Notes under the pieces: generated by a model
The model's input: the letters and a program-made list of their open reading frames with translations, nothing else
Database searches by the model: none
What the model was told of the DNA's origin: nothing
Made by a program: the position numbers and the translations under genes
From: Domibacillus epiphyticus
Lineage (GTDB): Bacteria; Bacillota; Bacilli; Bacillales; Domibacillaceae
Length of the DNA: 64,000 nt
Direction of reading: 5' to 3'
Assembly (NCBI RefSeq): GCF_001975785.1
Contig: NZ_MSFI01000019.1
Location: forward strand, 124,001 to 188,000
Shown here: in pieces, positions 7,303-15,372 of the stretch
How the letters are laid out: every line of letters starts with the position of its first letter
How positions within the stretch are numbered: the stretch's first letter is position 1

Positions 7303-8616
7303 ATGACTCTGAAGTTGTTTGAAAGCGCCGTCGAATGGCTATATGTAAATTACTATCGTACAACTTCTAAGGAGGCGTTAAATATGGGAGAAAGAGCACT
7401 GCCGTATGCTTCTTATGTTGAACAGCGGGGTATGGCTATTCGTCCTTCACAGTCTGTTCAGGACATTTACGGAAAGGATTTTGTTTACAACCCTAAGCTG
7501 TATGCGCGTGATTATCAGCATTTTGCGGATGACTGGTTAAGTTTAGAAGCGCTGACCGGAAGAGAATTGAGCGTCCTCGGGAATATGCCCATCGTCTGCC
7601 ATGAAGCGGCTGTGACGGAAGCAGCTTTAGATCTTTTCCAAAAAGCGGGGCTCCAAGTGCCGTCAGTTCGTTATACGTATCGGAATGACCTCGAATACAT
7701 TCAGTTGCTTCATAAACTGCGGAAACAAAATAAAAAGATCATTTTTCAATATCCGCATCCGGTGGAAGAAGTTCCGAGCGACCAGTATTGGGTTGAGCCG
7801 GATGTTCTCGCGTATGTAAGTGATAAACGAAATATTCCGGAGCTTGTCCCTCCCGAAAATGTGCCCGATCGCAAAATGATGAGTCTTGATCAAATTTTGA
7901 AAGAAAAACCGGCACTGCCAATTATCTTAAAAACAGGAGACGGGCGTCCCACTTCAGGCGGGTGCGGGGTGCTGCTCATTGAAAAAGAGGAGCAGCTGTA
8001 TGAGATCGGCGAGAGCTTTGGTGATTTATCGAACATCATCGTTGAAGAGTATATCCCTTATGACCAAAATTTCGGGTTTCATTATGTAGCGGATAAAACA
8101 GGGGAGATCCGCTTTCTAGGGAAGTCTGAACAGATCATCAATGAAGATAGCTGCTTCCGGGGAAGCTGGATCAGCAAAGACGAAGACAACATGTCTCATA
8201 TTATTGAAGCGGGTTACCGTGTCATGAAAAAAATCGCCGAGAAAGGATATGTCGGCATGGCGGGGTTTGATGTGTTGATTCGCGGCGACCGGTTTTATTT
8301 CATTGATTTAAATATTCGGTTTAACGCGTCCACAAGCGGCCTTATGCTGTATGACGATCTTCAGAAAAAGGAAGGCAAAGAAATTGTCCGTCTTTGTAAC
8401 CTTGAATGGCAGGATGACTTTCAAGACCTTGTCCCTATTTTGGAGAAATACGTCATGGATCGACAATTTGTGCCGTTAAGTGTATTGGATGCGGGCTATT
8501 TTGAAGGGGAAAATCGGGCATCAAAAGTGATTGGCCTTGTCACAGGGCATTCCAGAGAAGAGGTAACTGGGGTGCTTGATGAGATGGACAGGGACGGCCT
8601 CTGTCACAGAGAGTAA
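7303..8616 (+). CDS. ATP-grasp domain protein
   Basis: 437 residues. The central and C-terminal parts form an ATP-grasp fold: PIILKTGDGRPTSGGCGV for the ATP-lysine and glycine-rich loop, VEEYIPYD for the adenine-side acidic loop, and FYFIDLNIRFN carrying the metal-binding D/N residues. The family joins a carboxylate to an amine or thiol through an acyl-phosphate; substrates here are unknown. Two starts are possible: ATG 7303 (GGAGTG upstream) and ATG 7384, which has an ideal AAGGAGG 8 bases upstream inside the longer frame. The gene stands alone, with an attenuator-like hairpin immediately before it and a terminator after it. Confidence 0.8.
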   Translation: MTLKLFESAVEWLYVNYYRTTSKEALNMGERALPYASYVEQRGMAIRPSQSVQDIYGKDFVYNPKLYARDYQHFADDWLSLEALTGRELSVLGNMPIVCHEAAVTEAALDLFQKAGLQVPSVRYTYRNDLEYIQLLHKLRKQNKKIIFQYPHPVEEVPSDQYWVEPDVLAYVSDKRNIPELVPPENVPDRKMMSLDQILKEKPALPIILKTGDGRPTSGGCGVLLIEKEEQLYEIGESFGDLSNIIVEEYIPYDQNFGFHYVADKTGEIRFLGKSEQIINEDSCFRGSWISKDEDNMSHIIEAGYRVMKKIAEKGYVGMAGFDVLIRGDRFYFIDLNIRFNASTSGLMLYDDLQKKEGKEIVRLCNLEWQDDFQDLVPILEKYVMDRQFVPLSVLDAGYFEGENRASKVIGLVTGHSREEVTGVLDEMDRDGLCHRE

Positions 8617-8640
8617 GTTTTCGTAAATAATGAAAATAGC

Positions 8641-8667
8641 AGAGAGTTAATAAAACTCTCTTTTTTT
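8641..8667 (+). terminator. Terminator after the ATP-grasp gene
   Basis: AGAGAGTT / AACTCTCT stem with a 5-base loop and T7. Confidence 0.85.
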
Positions 8668-8790
8668 GTGTTATTTTATGGAAATTTACGTAAAAATATT
8701 TTTATATTTAATGAAATAACTATTAAACTTACTTTAAATCGCCCGATATATAGAATGTAAGGTAAATGTTCCTATTTTTTGGACAACCAA

Positions 8791-8874
8791 CATAATGAAA
8801 AGGCAAATCTATAGAAATGTAGAGACGCAAAACTATAGGGGCTACGCCTTCCAGGTATGCCAGCCAGTTATCGA
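8791..8874 (+). promoter_or_regulatory. Cyclic di-GMP-I (GEMM-I) type riboswitch
   Basis: The conserved elements of the GEMM-I aptamer appear in order: AAAAGGCAAA (8798-8807), a P2 hairpin CTATAGAAATGTAG with a GAAA-containing loop, GACGCAAA (8823-8831 region), the ACTATAGGGGCTA segment, and the 3' element ATGCCAGCCAGTTATCGAA. The aptamer ends right at the ribosome site (AAGGGAG) of the subtilase gene, and no terminator follows. Control would therefore be at translation or mRNA stability. This identification rests on motif recognition by eye and has not been run against a covariance model. Confidence 0.75.
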
Positions 8875-8887
8875 AGGGAGAAAAATA

Positions 8888-11272
8888 GTGAAAAAGATTT
8901 TATCTGCATTTTTAGCGGGTAGTTTAGTTATTTCAGCAGTTCCTTTTGTTGTATCAGCAGCGCCTGTTGAAGAGCAAAAGGTAATTGTTGTGTTTGAAGA
9001 TAAAGTAGATAAATCAGCTGTTCGGGACGCCGAAGGAGAAATTAATCATACATTTAAACACGTGCCAGTCGCATCGGCCACCGTTCCAGCGGATGAAATA
9101 AAAGAGTTGAAGAATGATCCAAGTGTCAAGCGGGTTGAAAAAGACATTGTTGTCCGGACATCGGCACAAACACTGGATTGGGGAATACAAGCAACAAATA
9201 CACCGGCGGCCTGGAATGCGGGGCTAACGGGAAAAGGGATTAAGGTAGCAGTTGTAGATACTGGCGTTGCCCCGCATGACGACCTGGTTCTTGCAGGCGG
9301 AAAATCGTTCGTCGACTATACCGCTTCTTATAACGATGACAATGGCCACGGCACACATGTAGCGGGAATCATCGGTGCAGAGGACAATAGTTTTGGCACA
9401 AAAGGTGTTGCGCCTGATGCCGACATTTATGCCGTTAAAGCGCTCAATAAAGATGGTTCAGGCAACTTATCCAGCATTCTAGCCGGAATCGACTGGGCGA
9501 TAACTAACAAAATGGATATTGTCAATTTAAGCTTAGGTACAGAAACCCATTCTGAGATATTCAAATCAATGGTGGATAAAGCGTATGCTAACGGCGTTCT
9601 TGTCGTGGCAGCAGCGGGAAATGATGGCACAGCAGATGGAAGCGGAGATACAGTTGATTTTCCGGCGCGTTATGATTCTGCGATCGCTGTAGCTGCCACA
9701 GATTCTTCAAATAAGCGTGCGGCATTTTCTTCGACTGGAAATATGGTGGAAATCGCGGCGCCTGGCGTATCGATCGTTGCTCCATATTTAAACAACGGCT
9801 ACGCGAGATCGAGCGGTACATCCATGGCCGCTCCTTATGTGGCAGGGCAGCTGGCGCTTTTGAAACAGGCGAATCCAGCGATGACAAATGCAGCACTTCG
9901 TTCAAAATTAACAGAAACAAGTAAGGATTTAGGAACAGCGGGAAGAGATCCGTTTTATGGTTTCGGTTTAACGCAGGCTCCTGCCGGCAGCTCAAAACCA
10001 AATCCGGCTCCTGCCCCGGCAACGGCTCCAAGCCCGGTTACAGGTTTACTGACAAGCACGCCAAGCGTCTCAGCTTTGCCTGGAGAGACGAAAGCGTTAA
10101 GTATTGTCTCTACGCATAAAGACGGTCAAAAAATAGATCGTACGAAAGAAGCAGTGTGGAAATCTGAAAATAATGGAATCGCAGCAGTTACCGGCGGCCA
10201 GGTGACAGTAAAGCAATCCGGCAGAACAAATATAGTGGCAACTTATGCTGGCAAAACAGTGAAGATCACCATTGATTCAACGATTCGCGGCCTTGCAGCG
10301 AGCACGAACAAAATATCCGGTAAACCGGCTGACCAAGCAACGGTGAAATTGACCGCTGTGTTGGCGAACGGACAAAAAGTTGATGTGAGCAATCAAGCAT
10401 TATGGAGATCAGACAACACGAAAGTTGCGGCCGTTACAAATGGAGTCGTGACCATCAATCAGTTCGGCAGCACAAACATTTCCGCCACTTTTGGCGGCAG
10501 AACGGTTCGAGTAGCGGTTGATGCCAATATTCGCAGCCTGACAGCAAGTACAAGCAGAGTCTCCGGCATTCCTGCAGATAAATCAACCGTCAATTTGACT
10601 GCCGTATTAGCGAATGGTCAAAAAATGGATGTGAGCAGTCAGGCGGTATGGAAATCCGATAACACGAGAGTGGCGACCGTCACAAATGGGGTCGTAACAA
10701 TCAATCAACTCGGCAGCACAAACATTTCCGCTGCTTTTGGCGGCAGAACGGTTCGGGTAGCAGTTAATGCTACTATTCGCAGCCTGACAGCGAGCACAAG
10801 CAGAGTTTCCGGCAAACCTGCGGATAAAGCAACAGTAAAAATGACGGCTGTCTTGGCGGATGGCAGAAAAATAGATGTAAGCAATCAAGCAGTATGGAAA
10901 TCAGATAATACGAAAGTTGCGTCCGTCACAAGTGGAGTCGTGACAATCAATCAATTCGGCAGCACAAATATTTCTGCATCTTTTGGCGGCAGAACCGTTA
11001 GAGTACCGGTTGATGCAAGCATTCGGACTCTGTCGGCAAGCACAAGCAAAGTGTCCGGCAGACCTGGCAATAAAGTGAACTTGACATTAACAGCGACACT
11101 TCCGAATGGACAGAGAATCAATGTCACATCGGGAGCAGAGTGGAAAACGGAGAATGGCCGGGTCGCCACTGTCGCAAACGGACTCGTGACATTGAATCAA
11201 CACGGCAGAACGAACATTGTCGCGGCGGTTGGCGGAAAGACGGTAAAAGTCTTTACAGAAAGCAAAAGATAA
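8888..11272 (+). CDS. Secreted subtilisin-like serine protease with C-terminal Ig-like repeats
   Basis: Start is GTG 8888, with AAGGGAG upstream and a classical signal peptide (KKILSAFLAGSLVISAV...) directly after; reading further upstream would run through the riboswitch. About 794 residues: signal (1-25), I9-type propeptide (about 30-90), and an S8 catalytic domain with D124 (VVDTG), H154 (NGHGTH), oxyanion N245 (AAGND) and S312 (SGTSMAAP). A Pro/Ala linker leads to five related beta-sandwich modules of about 82 residues. It is an extracellular endopeptidase; the modules probably give wall or substrate contact. The upstream riboswitch suggests cyclic di-GMP control. Terminators follow. Confidence 0.92.
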   Translation: MKKILSAFLAGSLVISAVPFVVSAAPVEEQKVIVVFEDKVDKSAVRDAEGEINHTFKHVPVASATVPADEIKELKNDPSVKRVEKDIVVRTSAQTLDWGIQATNTPAAWNAGLTGKGIKVAVVDTGVAPHDDLVLAGGKSFVDYTASYNDDNGHGTHVAGIIGAEDNSFGTKGVAPDADIYAVKALNKDGSGNLSSILAGIDWAITNKMDIVNLSLGTETHSEIFKSMVDKAYANGVLVVAAAGNDGTADGSGDTVDFPARYDSAIAVAATDSSNKRAAFSSTGNMVEIAAPGVSIVAPYLNNGYARSSGTSMAAPYVAGQLALLKQANPAMTNAALRSKLTETSKDLGTAGRDPFYGFGLTQAPAGSSKPNPAPAPATAPSPVTGLLTSTPSVSALPGETKALSIVSTHKDGQKIDRTKEAVWKSENNGIAAVTGGQVTVKQSGRTNIVATYAGKTVKITIDSTIRGLAASTNKISGKPADQATVKLTAVLANGQKVDVSNQALWRSDNTKVAAVTNGVVTINQFGSTNISATFGGRTVRVAVDANIRSLTASTSRVSGIPADKSTVNLTAVLANGQKMDVSSQAVWKSDNTRVATVTNGVVTINQLGSTNISAAFGGRTVRVAVNATIRSLTASTSRVSGKPADKATVKMTAVLADGRKIDVSNQAVWKSDNTKVASVTSGVVTINQFGSTNISASFGGRTVRVPVDASIRTLSASTSKVSGRPGNKVNLTLTATLPNGQRINVTSGAEWKTENGRVATVANGLVTLNQHGRTNIVAAVGGKTVKVFTESKR
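10280..11263 (+). repeat. 246-bp tandem repeats inside the subtilase gene
   Basis: Four units starting at 10280, 10526, 10772 and 11018, exactly 246 bp (82 codons) apart, plus a more diverged unit before them. Each begins with an [TNS]IR[GST]L[TAS]AST motif and contains WxS[DE]N and GRTVR/GKTVK. The middle units are nearly identical at DNA level, so copy number may vary by recombination. Confidence 0.85.
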
Positions 11273-11297
11273 TTGGTGAAATCATCTCAATATAAAA

Positions 11298-11357
11298 ACA
11301 GAACATCTTCACCAATGTTCTGTTCTGATTTAAAGGACGCGGTTAGCCGCGTCCTTT
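11298..11357 (+). terminator. Tandem terminator hairpins after the subtilase
   Basis: ACAGAACAT / ATGTTCTGT hairpin followed by AAAGGACGCGG-TTAG-CCGCGTCCTTT (11332-11357), an 11-bp perfect stem ending in T's. Confidence 0.8.
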
Positions 11358-11458
11358 ATTATTTATCAATTCGGTACGACAATCATTTCTGTTGATGAAA
11401 AACGGTTAAAGTCTTCACTGAAATAATCGATTGAAAAGGAACTGATGATGGATGGAAG

Positions 11459-11624
11459 GCCGGATTCTGCACCATTTTAGCCGGAATATATCAATCATAG
11501 CCGGAAAATACACCACTTTAGCCGGATTATTTTAATGAAAGCCGGAAAAAACACTTATTAGGCCGAATTATCAGAATTCCGGCCTAAAGATTAAGAAATC
11601 CGGCTCAAATTCAGATAATCCGGC
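11459..11624. repeat. Phased GCCGGA array, copy A (6 direct + 3 inverted units)
   Basis: GCCGGA (one unit GCCGAA) starts at 11459, 11480, 11500, 11521, 11541 and 11562. The inverted form TCCGGC starts at 11578, 11599 and 11619. Steps alternate 20 and 21 bp, so motifs recur about every two helical turns, and the spacer sequences are not conserved. It is non-coding and lies between the subtilase terminator and the terminator of a minus-strand operon. A second array at 18368-18533 has the same number, order, orientation and total length (166 bp). Function unknown. Confidence 0.9.
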
Positions 11625-11632
11625 CGTCGAAA

Positions 11633-11676
11633 TAAAAAAACCGGAGAGTCCTTAAATAGGCTCGCCGGATTTTTTC
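11633..11676. terminator. Bidirectional terminator hairpin
   Basis: A-run, CCGGAGAGTCC, 7-base loop, GGCTCGCCGG, T-run (one mismatch and one bulge). T-tails exist on both strands; it mainly serves the minus-strand glycosyltransferase operon ending at 11695. Confidence 0.65.
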
Positions 11677-11694
11677 GTTTGTTGCATATTTTAC

Positions 11695-12063
11695 TCACCG
11701 CATTTCGCTCAAGCCGATCATGGATACACCAAGCATGATGAAGCAGACGCCGGCGATTTTCCAGATGGTAATGGATTCACCAAAAATGAAAAAGGAGCCG
11801 ATGACGGCGATAATGTATGCGGATGATTGGAGCGGATACGCAACACTTAATGGCACTTTTGTCAAAATGAATAGCCAGAGCACCGTCGCAAGTCCGTACA
11901 TAGCAAGGCCGGTAAAGATGTATGGGGTAAAAAATAGTTTTACAATGGAGAAAACGGATGTGAAAGCATCTGAATGCTTTTCCATGCCGGCTTTCCATAA
12001 AAATTGTCCGCTTACTAATATAAGTGTGTTTAACACGACGAGCCCAAGTTGAAAAAGGGTCAT
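11695..12063 (-). CDS. Small EamA/SMR-like membrane transporter (ArnE/F-type)
   Basis: 122 residues with four predicted membrane helices and the family features of small EamA/DMT proteins (GQFLWKAG in helix 1, VPLSVAYPLQS in helix 3, FIFGESIT before helix 4). Its start overlaps the stop of the upstream DUF2304 gene (ATGA), so the two are translationally coupled in a three-gene operon with a DPM1-like glycosyltransferase. Small proteins of this kind flip polyprenyl-phosphate-linked sugars in the ArnE/ArnF case. That context makes lipid-linked sugar translocation the best inference; a multidrug-type role is the alternative. Confidence 0.75.
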   Translation of the reverse strand: MTLFQLGLVVLNTLILVSGQFLWKAGMEKHSDAFTSVFSIVKLFFTPYIFTGLAMYGLATVLWLFILTKVPLSVAYPLQSSAYIIAVIGSFFIFGESITIWKIAGVCFIMLGVSMIGLSEMR

Positions 12064-12419
12064 GAATGGTCTTCCTCTTTTCTTTGTTCCTGCACTTCTT
12101 TTTGTAAAAAAGCCACTTCCTGTATGAGTGTTTTAATCCGCTGTTCCTGCCGGGATAACAGCTGTGTATGGTAAATGAGCAATGTTAAGACGACGAGAAA
12201 GGCGAGTAAAAAAATGAGCGATGGCAGGTAGGCAACACCGATCCAGTTTGCGAATTGATTTAAAAAAGGAAGTGCGATTGCCATCAGAACACCAATGGTT
12301 GAAAATGACAGCCACATAAAAGCATATTTATCGGTTAATTTGTTCTTCGACGTCAGAAAGACAACATGGATGAAAAACGAGAAAGCTGCAATGATGACGA
12401 TGAATTGTATGTGATCCAT
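12060..12419 (-). CDS. DUF2304-family membrane protein
   Basis: 119 residues with an N-terminal helix, two further hydrophobic segments (about 40-60 and 70-95) and a charged coiled-coil-like tail (about 97-119, rich in E, Q and K). Length and pattern match DUF2304 proteins, which are commonly encoded beside DPM1-like GT2 enzymes. It lies 18 bp after the glycosyltransferase and overlaps the next gene by 4 bases. The role is unproven; it probably assists the polyprenyl-phosphate sugar synthase or its flippase. Confidence 0.75.
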   Translation of the reverse strand: MDHIQFIVIIAAFSFFIHVVFLTSKNKLTDKYAFMWLSFSTIGVLMAIALPFLNQFANWIGVAYLPSLIFLLAFLVVLTLLIYHTQLLSRQEQRIKTLIQEVAFLQKEVQEQRKEEDHS

Positions 12420-12437
12420 GCGGCGAAAATCCTTTCT

Positions 12438-13127
12438 TTATAAATAGGAGCGAATAAGCGCAAAGAATGTTACTTTAAACATGTAGTAGATTGATTTTAG
12501 GGCGGTAATAGACGATTCACCACCCTGACGCGCATTCATCTCTACTTTTGTTTCTTCAACTGTATAGCCTTTGCGCGCTAGTTTTGCAATGACTTCTACT
12601 TCAGGGTAATCAACGGGGTAATCTTGTGCAAACCATTCGATGACGCGGCGGTTCACGATGCGGTATCCGGAAGTCGGGTCCGTTATATTCACGCGGGCAA
12701 TAAGACGGAGTAAATAATTAAAGTATAAGATCCCGAATCTCCTTGATAAACTCCCTTTATAATTTGTTTTTTCAAAAAAGCGCGAACCGATTAGCATATC
12801 GACATTTCTGCTTTTCATTTCGGAGACGAGATGATAAAGGTCGTCCGGATTATGCTGTCCATCTGCATCTAATTGAATGGCATAGTCGTAGCCATTTCGC
12901 TGTGCATAGCGGTACCCGGTCTGAACGGCACCTCCAATGCCAAGATTCACGGGCAGAGAGATATGCGGAATATGATGCTGTTGTAATATGTGAGCGGTTT
13001 GATCTGTAGAACCGTCATTAATGACAATATAATCGTAATCATCAAACGTTTTCAGCTGATTTACAGTATGAATGATGGCCTGTTCTTCATTGAAAGCGGG
13101 AATAATGATGAGAATGTTTGACTTCAT
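12438..13127 (-). CDS. Family 2 glycosyltransferase, dolichol-phosphate-mannose-synthase-like
   Basis: 229 residues, the size of single-domain DPM1-type enzymes without membrane helices. Motifs: IPAFNEEQAI near the N-terminus, INDGSTD, and the metal-binding DADGQHNP. Such enzymes load a sugar from a nucleotide donor onto polyprenyl phosphate at the inner membrane face. It is first in the minus-strand operon and divergent from a GT39-like enzyme that would use the lipid-linked sugar outside. A ribosome site GGGAG lies about 9 bases before the ATG. Which sugar is used is unknown. Confidence 0.88.
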   Translation of the reverse strand: MKSNILIIIPAFNEEQAIIHTVNQLKTFDDYDYIVINDGSTDQTAHILQQHHIPHISLPVNLGIGGAVQTGYRYAQRNGYDYAIQLDADGQHNPDDLYHLVSEMKSRNVDMLIGSRFFEKTNYKGSLSRRFGILYFNYLLRLIARVNITDPTSGYRIVNRRVIEWFAQDYPVDYPEVEVIAKLARKGYTVEETKVEMNARQGGESSITALKSIYYMFKVTFFALIRSYL

Positions 13128-13260
13128 GGAGGAAACTCCCTTTTTCTTTCGTTTTACTTATTATAAAGAATACAAAGTTAGAAGTCATGTTAAATTTAAT
13201 GCTATGAATGTGTCAATATTCGTTTATAATTGACAATAACTACTGGAGGAAGAATATAAC

Positions 13261-14514
13261 ATGAAAGAAATGTTGAAAAAGCAAAATTGGTGGCTGTGGG
13301 CGCCTATCGGAATCGGATTGGCCGTCCGGCTTCTTTTTTTGTATGTCTATGGACCTGAATTCACGCTTGACAGTGATGATAGAGGGTATCTCAAAAGTGC
13401 GCGTTTTTTACTGGAGGAAGGCCGCTTGATATACGTTCATGAAGATGAACCGACTGTACATATCATGCCTGGCCTGCCATTTTTACTTGCGTCTGTCTTT
13501 TTTATTTTCGGATCAGGTGCGGGTGGTCTTTTTGTCGCAAAAATCGTGATGATTTTTTTCGGCTGTCTTGTAATTGCCGGTGTCTATAAGCTTGGTGAAA
13601 TACTATTTTCAAAGGCAGCAGGCAGTGCAGCCGCGTTGCTCACGGCGCTTTACATTCCGCAAATTGTGACAGACAACCTCACATTGACAGAAGCACCCTT
13701 TACAGCCGCATTTATCTGGTTTATTTATTTTTCGATTAAGCTCGCCCATACGCATCGCCAGGCAGATTTCTACTGGGTAATCGGGTTATATTTATTTATG
13801 CTCATGTTCAGGCCGACGATTGCCCTCGTGCCTTTCCTTTTGCTCGGGTATTTTGTCTTAACAAAGTATCCGCTGCGCAAGGCGCTTAAGCAATTTATTG
13901 TGGCGTTTATATTGCTGCTTGTTGTTCTTGGACCGTGGTGGATTCGTAATTATATGGCGTTTGATGAATTTATTCCGCTTTCAGGAGGTGCGGGAAATCC
14001 AATGCTGCTTGGAACCTACCAAGGACACGGGCACAAATATGGACCGCCGGCTGATGACATTATTCTTGAATTGGAAGAAGCGCATCCGGAAGCGACCCGC
14101 TATGTGCAAAATCAATATCAAATGGAGGCCGCGAAAGAAAGAATTTCCGTAATGTGGAACCATAATCGAGATTGGTTTATCGACACGTACACATGGATCA
14201 AGCTCCGAATTCAATGGGAAGCGCCGTTTTACTGGTTTGAAGCCTTTCATATTTCCAGCGAGATGATGCGTATCATGTATCTTGTCCTGTTCTGGACTGG
14301 CCTTGTTTCTTTCATCGGAGTATTCGCCTATAAATACGCTTTGTGGAAAGAAGGATTGCTGTTAAGCTCATTCTTTATTTACTTTTCTGTCTTAAACAAC
14401 ATCTTTTTTGCGTACCCGCGCTACAATCAGCCGCTTCTCCCGCTCCTGTTCTTAACAATGGGGGGATTGGTCTACGTGTTGCAAAAAAGAAAACGGCGCA
14501 GGCAAAATGTATGA
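13261..14514 (+). CDS. GT39/ArnT-like membrane glycosyltransferase
   Basis: 417 residues with roughly ten membrane helices and a charged C-terminus (KRKRRRQ). After helix 1 the first outer loop contains DSDDRGY, the acidic motif found in PMT/ArnT-type (GT-C) enzymes, and LTLTEAPF occurs in a later loop. These enzymes transfer a sugar from polyprenyl phosphate to a protein or glycolipid on the outer face. It is divergent from the DPM1-like operon and 45 bp upstream of an SLH protein, so it is the likely end user of that lipid-sugar and may glycosylate exported proteins. Ribosome site TGGAGGAAG precedes the ATG. The acceptor is inferred only from position. Confidence 0.8.
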   Translation: MKEMLKKQNWWLWAPIGIGLAVRLLFLYVYGPEFTLDSDDRGYLKSARFLLEEGRLIYVHEDEPTVHIMPGLPFLLASVFFIFGSGAGGLFVAKIVMIFFGCLVIAGVYKLGEILFSKAAGSAAALLTALYIPQIVTDNLTLTEAPFTAAFIWFIYFSIKLAHTHRQADFYWVIGLYLFMLMFRPTIALVPFLLLGYFVLTKYPLRKALKQFIVAFILLLVVLGPWWIRNYMAFDEFIPLSGGAGNPMLLGTYQGHGHKYGPPADDIILELEEAHPEATRYVQNQYQMEAAKERISVMWNHNRDWFIDTYTWIKLRIQWEAPFYWFEAFHISSEMMRIMYLVLFWTGLVSFIGVFAYKYALWKEGLLLSSFFIYFSVLNNIFFAYPRYNQPLLPLLFLTMGGLVYVLQKRKRRRQNV

Positions 14515-14559
14515 TGTAATAGAAGAAGATAAAACCGCGAATTGGAAGGAGTGAAAGAC

Positions 14560-15183
14560 TTGAAGATCATTCGAAAAACATTAACGTTGATGATTGCCTC
14601 TTTTCTTATCATGACATCTGAAGCATCTGCGTCATTTACAGATGTGCCAGCCCCGTATAAAGCACCGGTTGATTATATGGTGGATAATGGGTTTTCCGGT
14701 GGAATCAGTTCCACTCAGTTTGGTGTTCAGCTGTCGATCAAGCGTGTCGACGCGGCGGTGATGCTGGCAAAAGCACTGAAACTTAACGTGCAAACCGCCC
14801 CCGAGTCGGGATTCACAGATGTCCCTGCCCGGGCGCAAAAGGAAGTGAACGCGATGAAAGAAGCGGGCATTATATCCGGAAAGACGGCCGCTTCTTTCGG
14901 TGCGAATCAAACGTTAACGCGCGGAGAAATGGCGCTCATTCTTGTGCGTGCATACAAGTTAAGCGGAACGGCCCAACATCGGTTTACAGACGTGCCGGGT
15001 CGATATAGACAAGCGGTGGAAGCTCTGCTTGCGAACGAAGTCACGTATGGAAAGACGCCGACATCATTTGGAACCGCCGAGGCTATTAAGCGCGGGGAAT
15101 TTGCTCTTTTGCTTTATCGAATCGCAATGGCTCAGCCTGGACCGGAAGACGAACTGATTCCTGAAGTCATAGGTATTAATTGA
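14560..15183 (+). CDS. Secreted protein of three SLH domains only
   Basis: Start chosen at TTG 14560, 8 bases after GGAAGGAG; an earlier TTG at 14542 lies before that site. 207 residues: signal peptide ending near SASA, then three SLH domains (FTDVPAPYK, FTDVPARAQ, FTDVPGRYR) filling the rest, with a short acidic tail and no effector domain. It probably coats or organises the wall, or competes for SLH binding sites. It follows the GT39-like gene by 45 bp, so co-transcription and glycosylation are plausible. A strong terminator follows. Confidence 0.85.
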   Translation: MKIIRKTLTLMIASFLIMTSEASASFTDVPAPYKAPVDYMVDNGFSGGISSTQFGVQLSIKRVDAAVMLAKALKLNVQTAPESGFTDVPARAQKEVNAMKEAGIISGKTAASFGANQTLTRGEMALILVRAYKLSGTAQHRFTDVPGRYRQAVEALLANEVTYGKTPTSFGTAEAIKRGEFALLLYRIAMAQPGPEDELIPEVIGIN

Positions 15184-15210
15184 AAAAAGCTGCCTCGGCA
15201 GCTTTTTTTG
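15183..15210 (+). terminator. Terminator after the SLH-only gene
   Basis: AAAAAAGCTGCC / GGCAGCTTTTTT with a very short loop and T-run. Confidence 0.9.
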
Positions 15211-15263
15211 TTGTATTTTTTACGGCAAGACTAAAAGAAGATGATTGTTCCATTCTTGGATAA

Positions 15264-15280
15264 TGTCGATATATGTCGAA
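15264..15280 (+). promoter_or_regulatory. Spo0A-box-like sites before the WG-repeat lipoprotein
   Basis: TGTCGAT at 15264 and an exact TGTCGAA at 15274, about 100 bp upstream of the lipoprotein start. Matches the 0A-box core; no further evidence. Confidence 0.3.
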
Positions 15281-15372
15281 CGGAAGTGGTGGTTGATAGG
15301 TCCTGTTAATTATAGAATGAATCTATGTGTCCAGGTAGAAATGCACATACGAAATGAAAGACAGGAGAACTT

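Noticed and set aside
8795-8887. In-frame extension of the subtilase from an ATG at 8795
   Set aside because: It runs through the riboswitch aptamer; GTG 8888 has a proper ribosome site and a signal peptide right after it.
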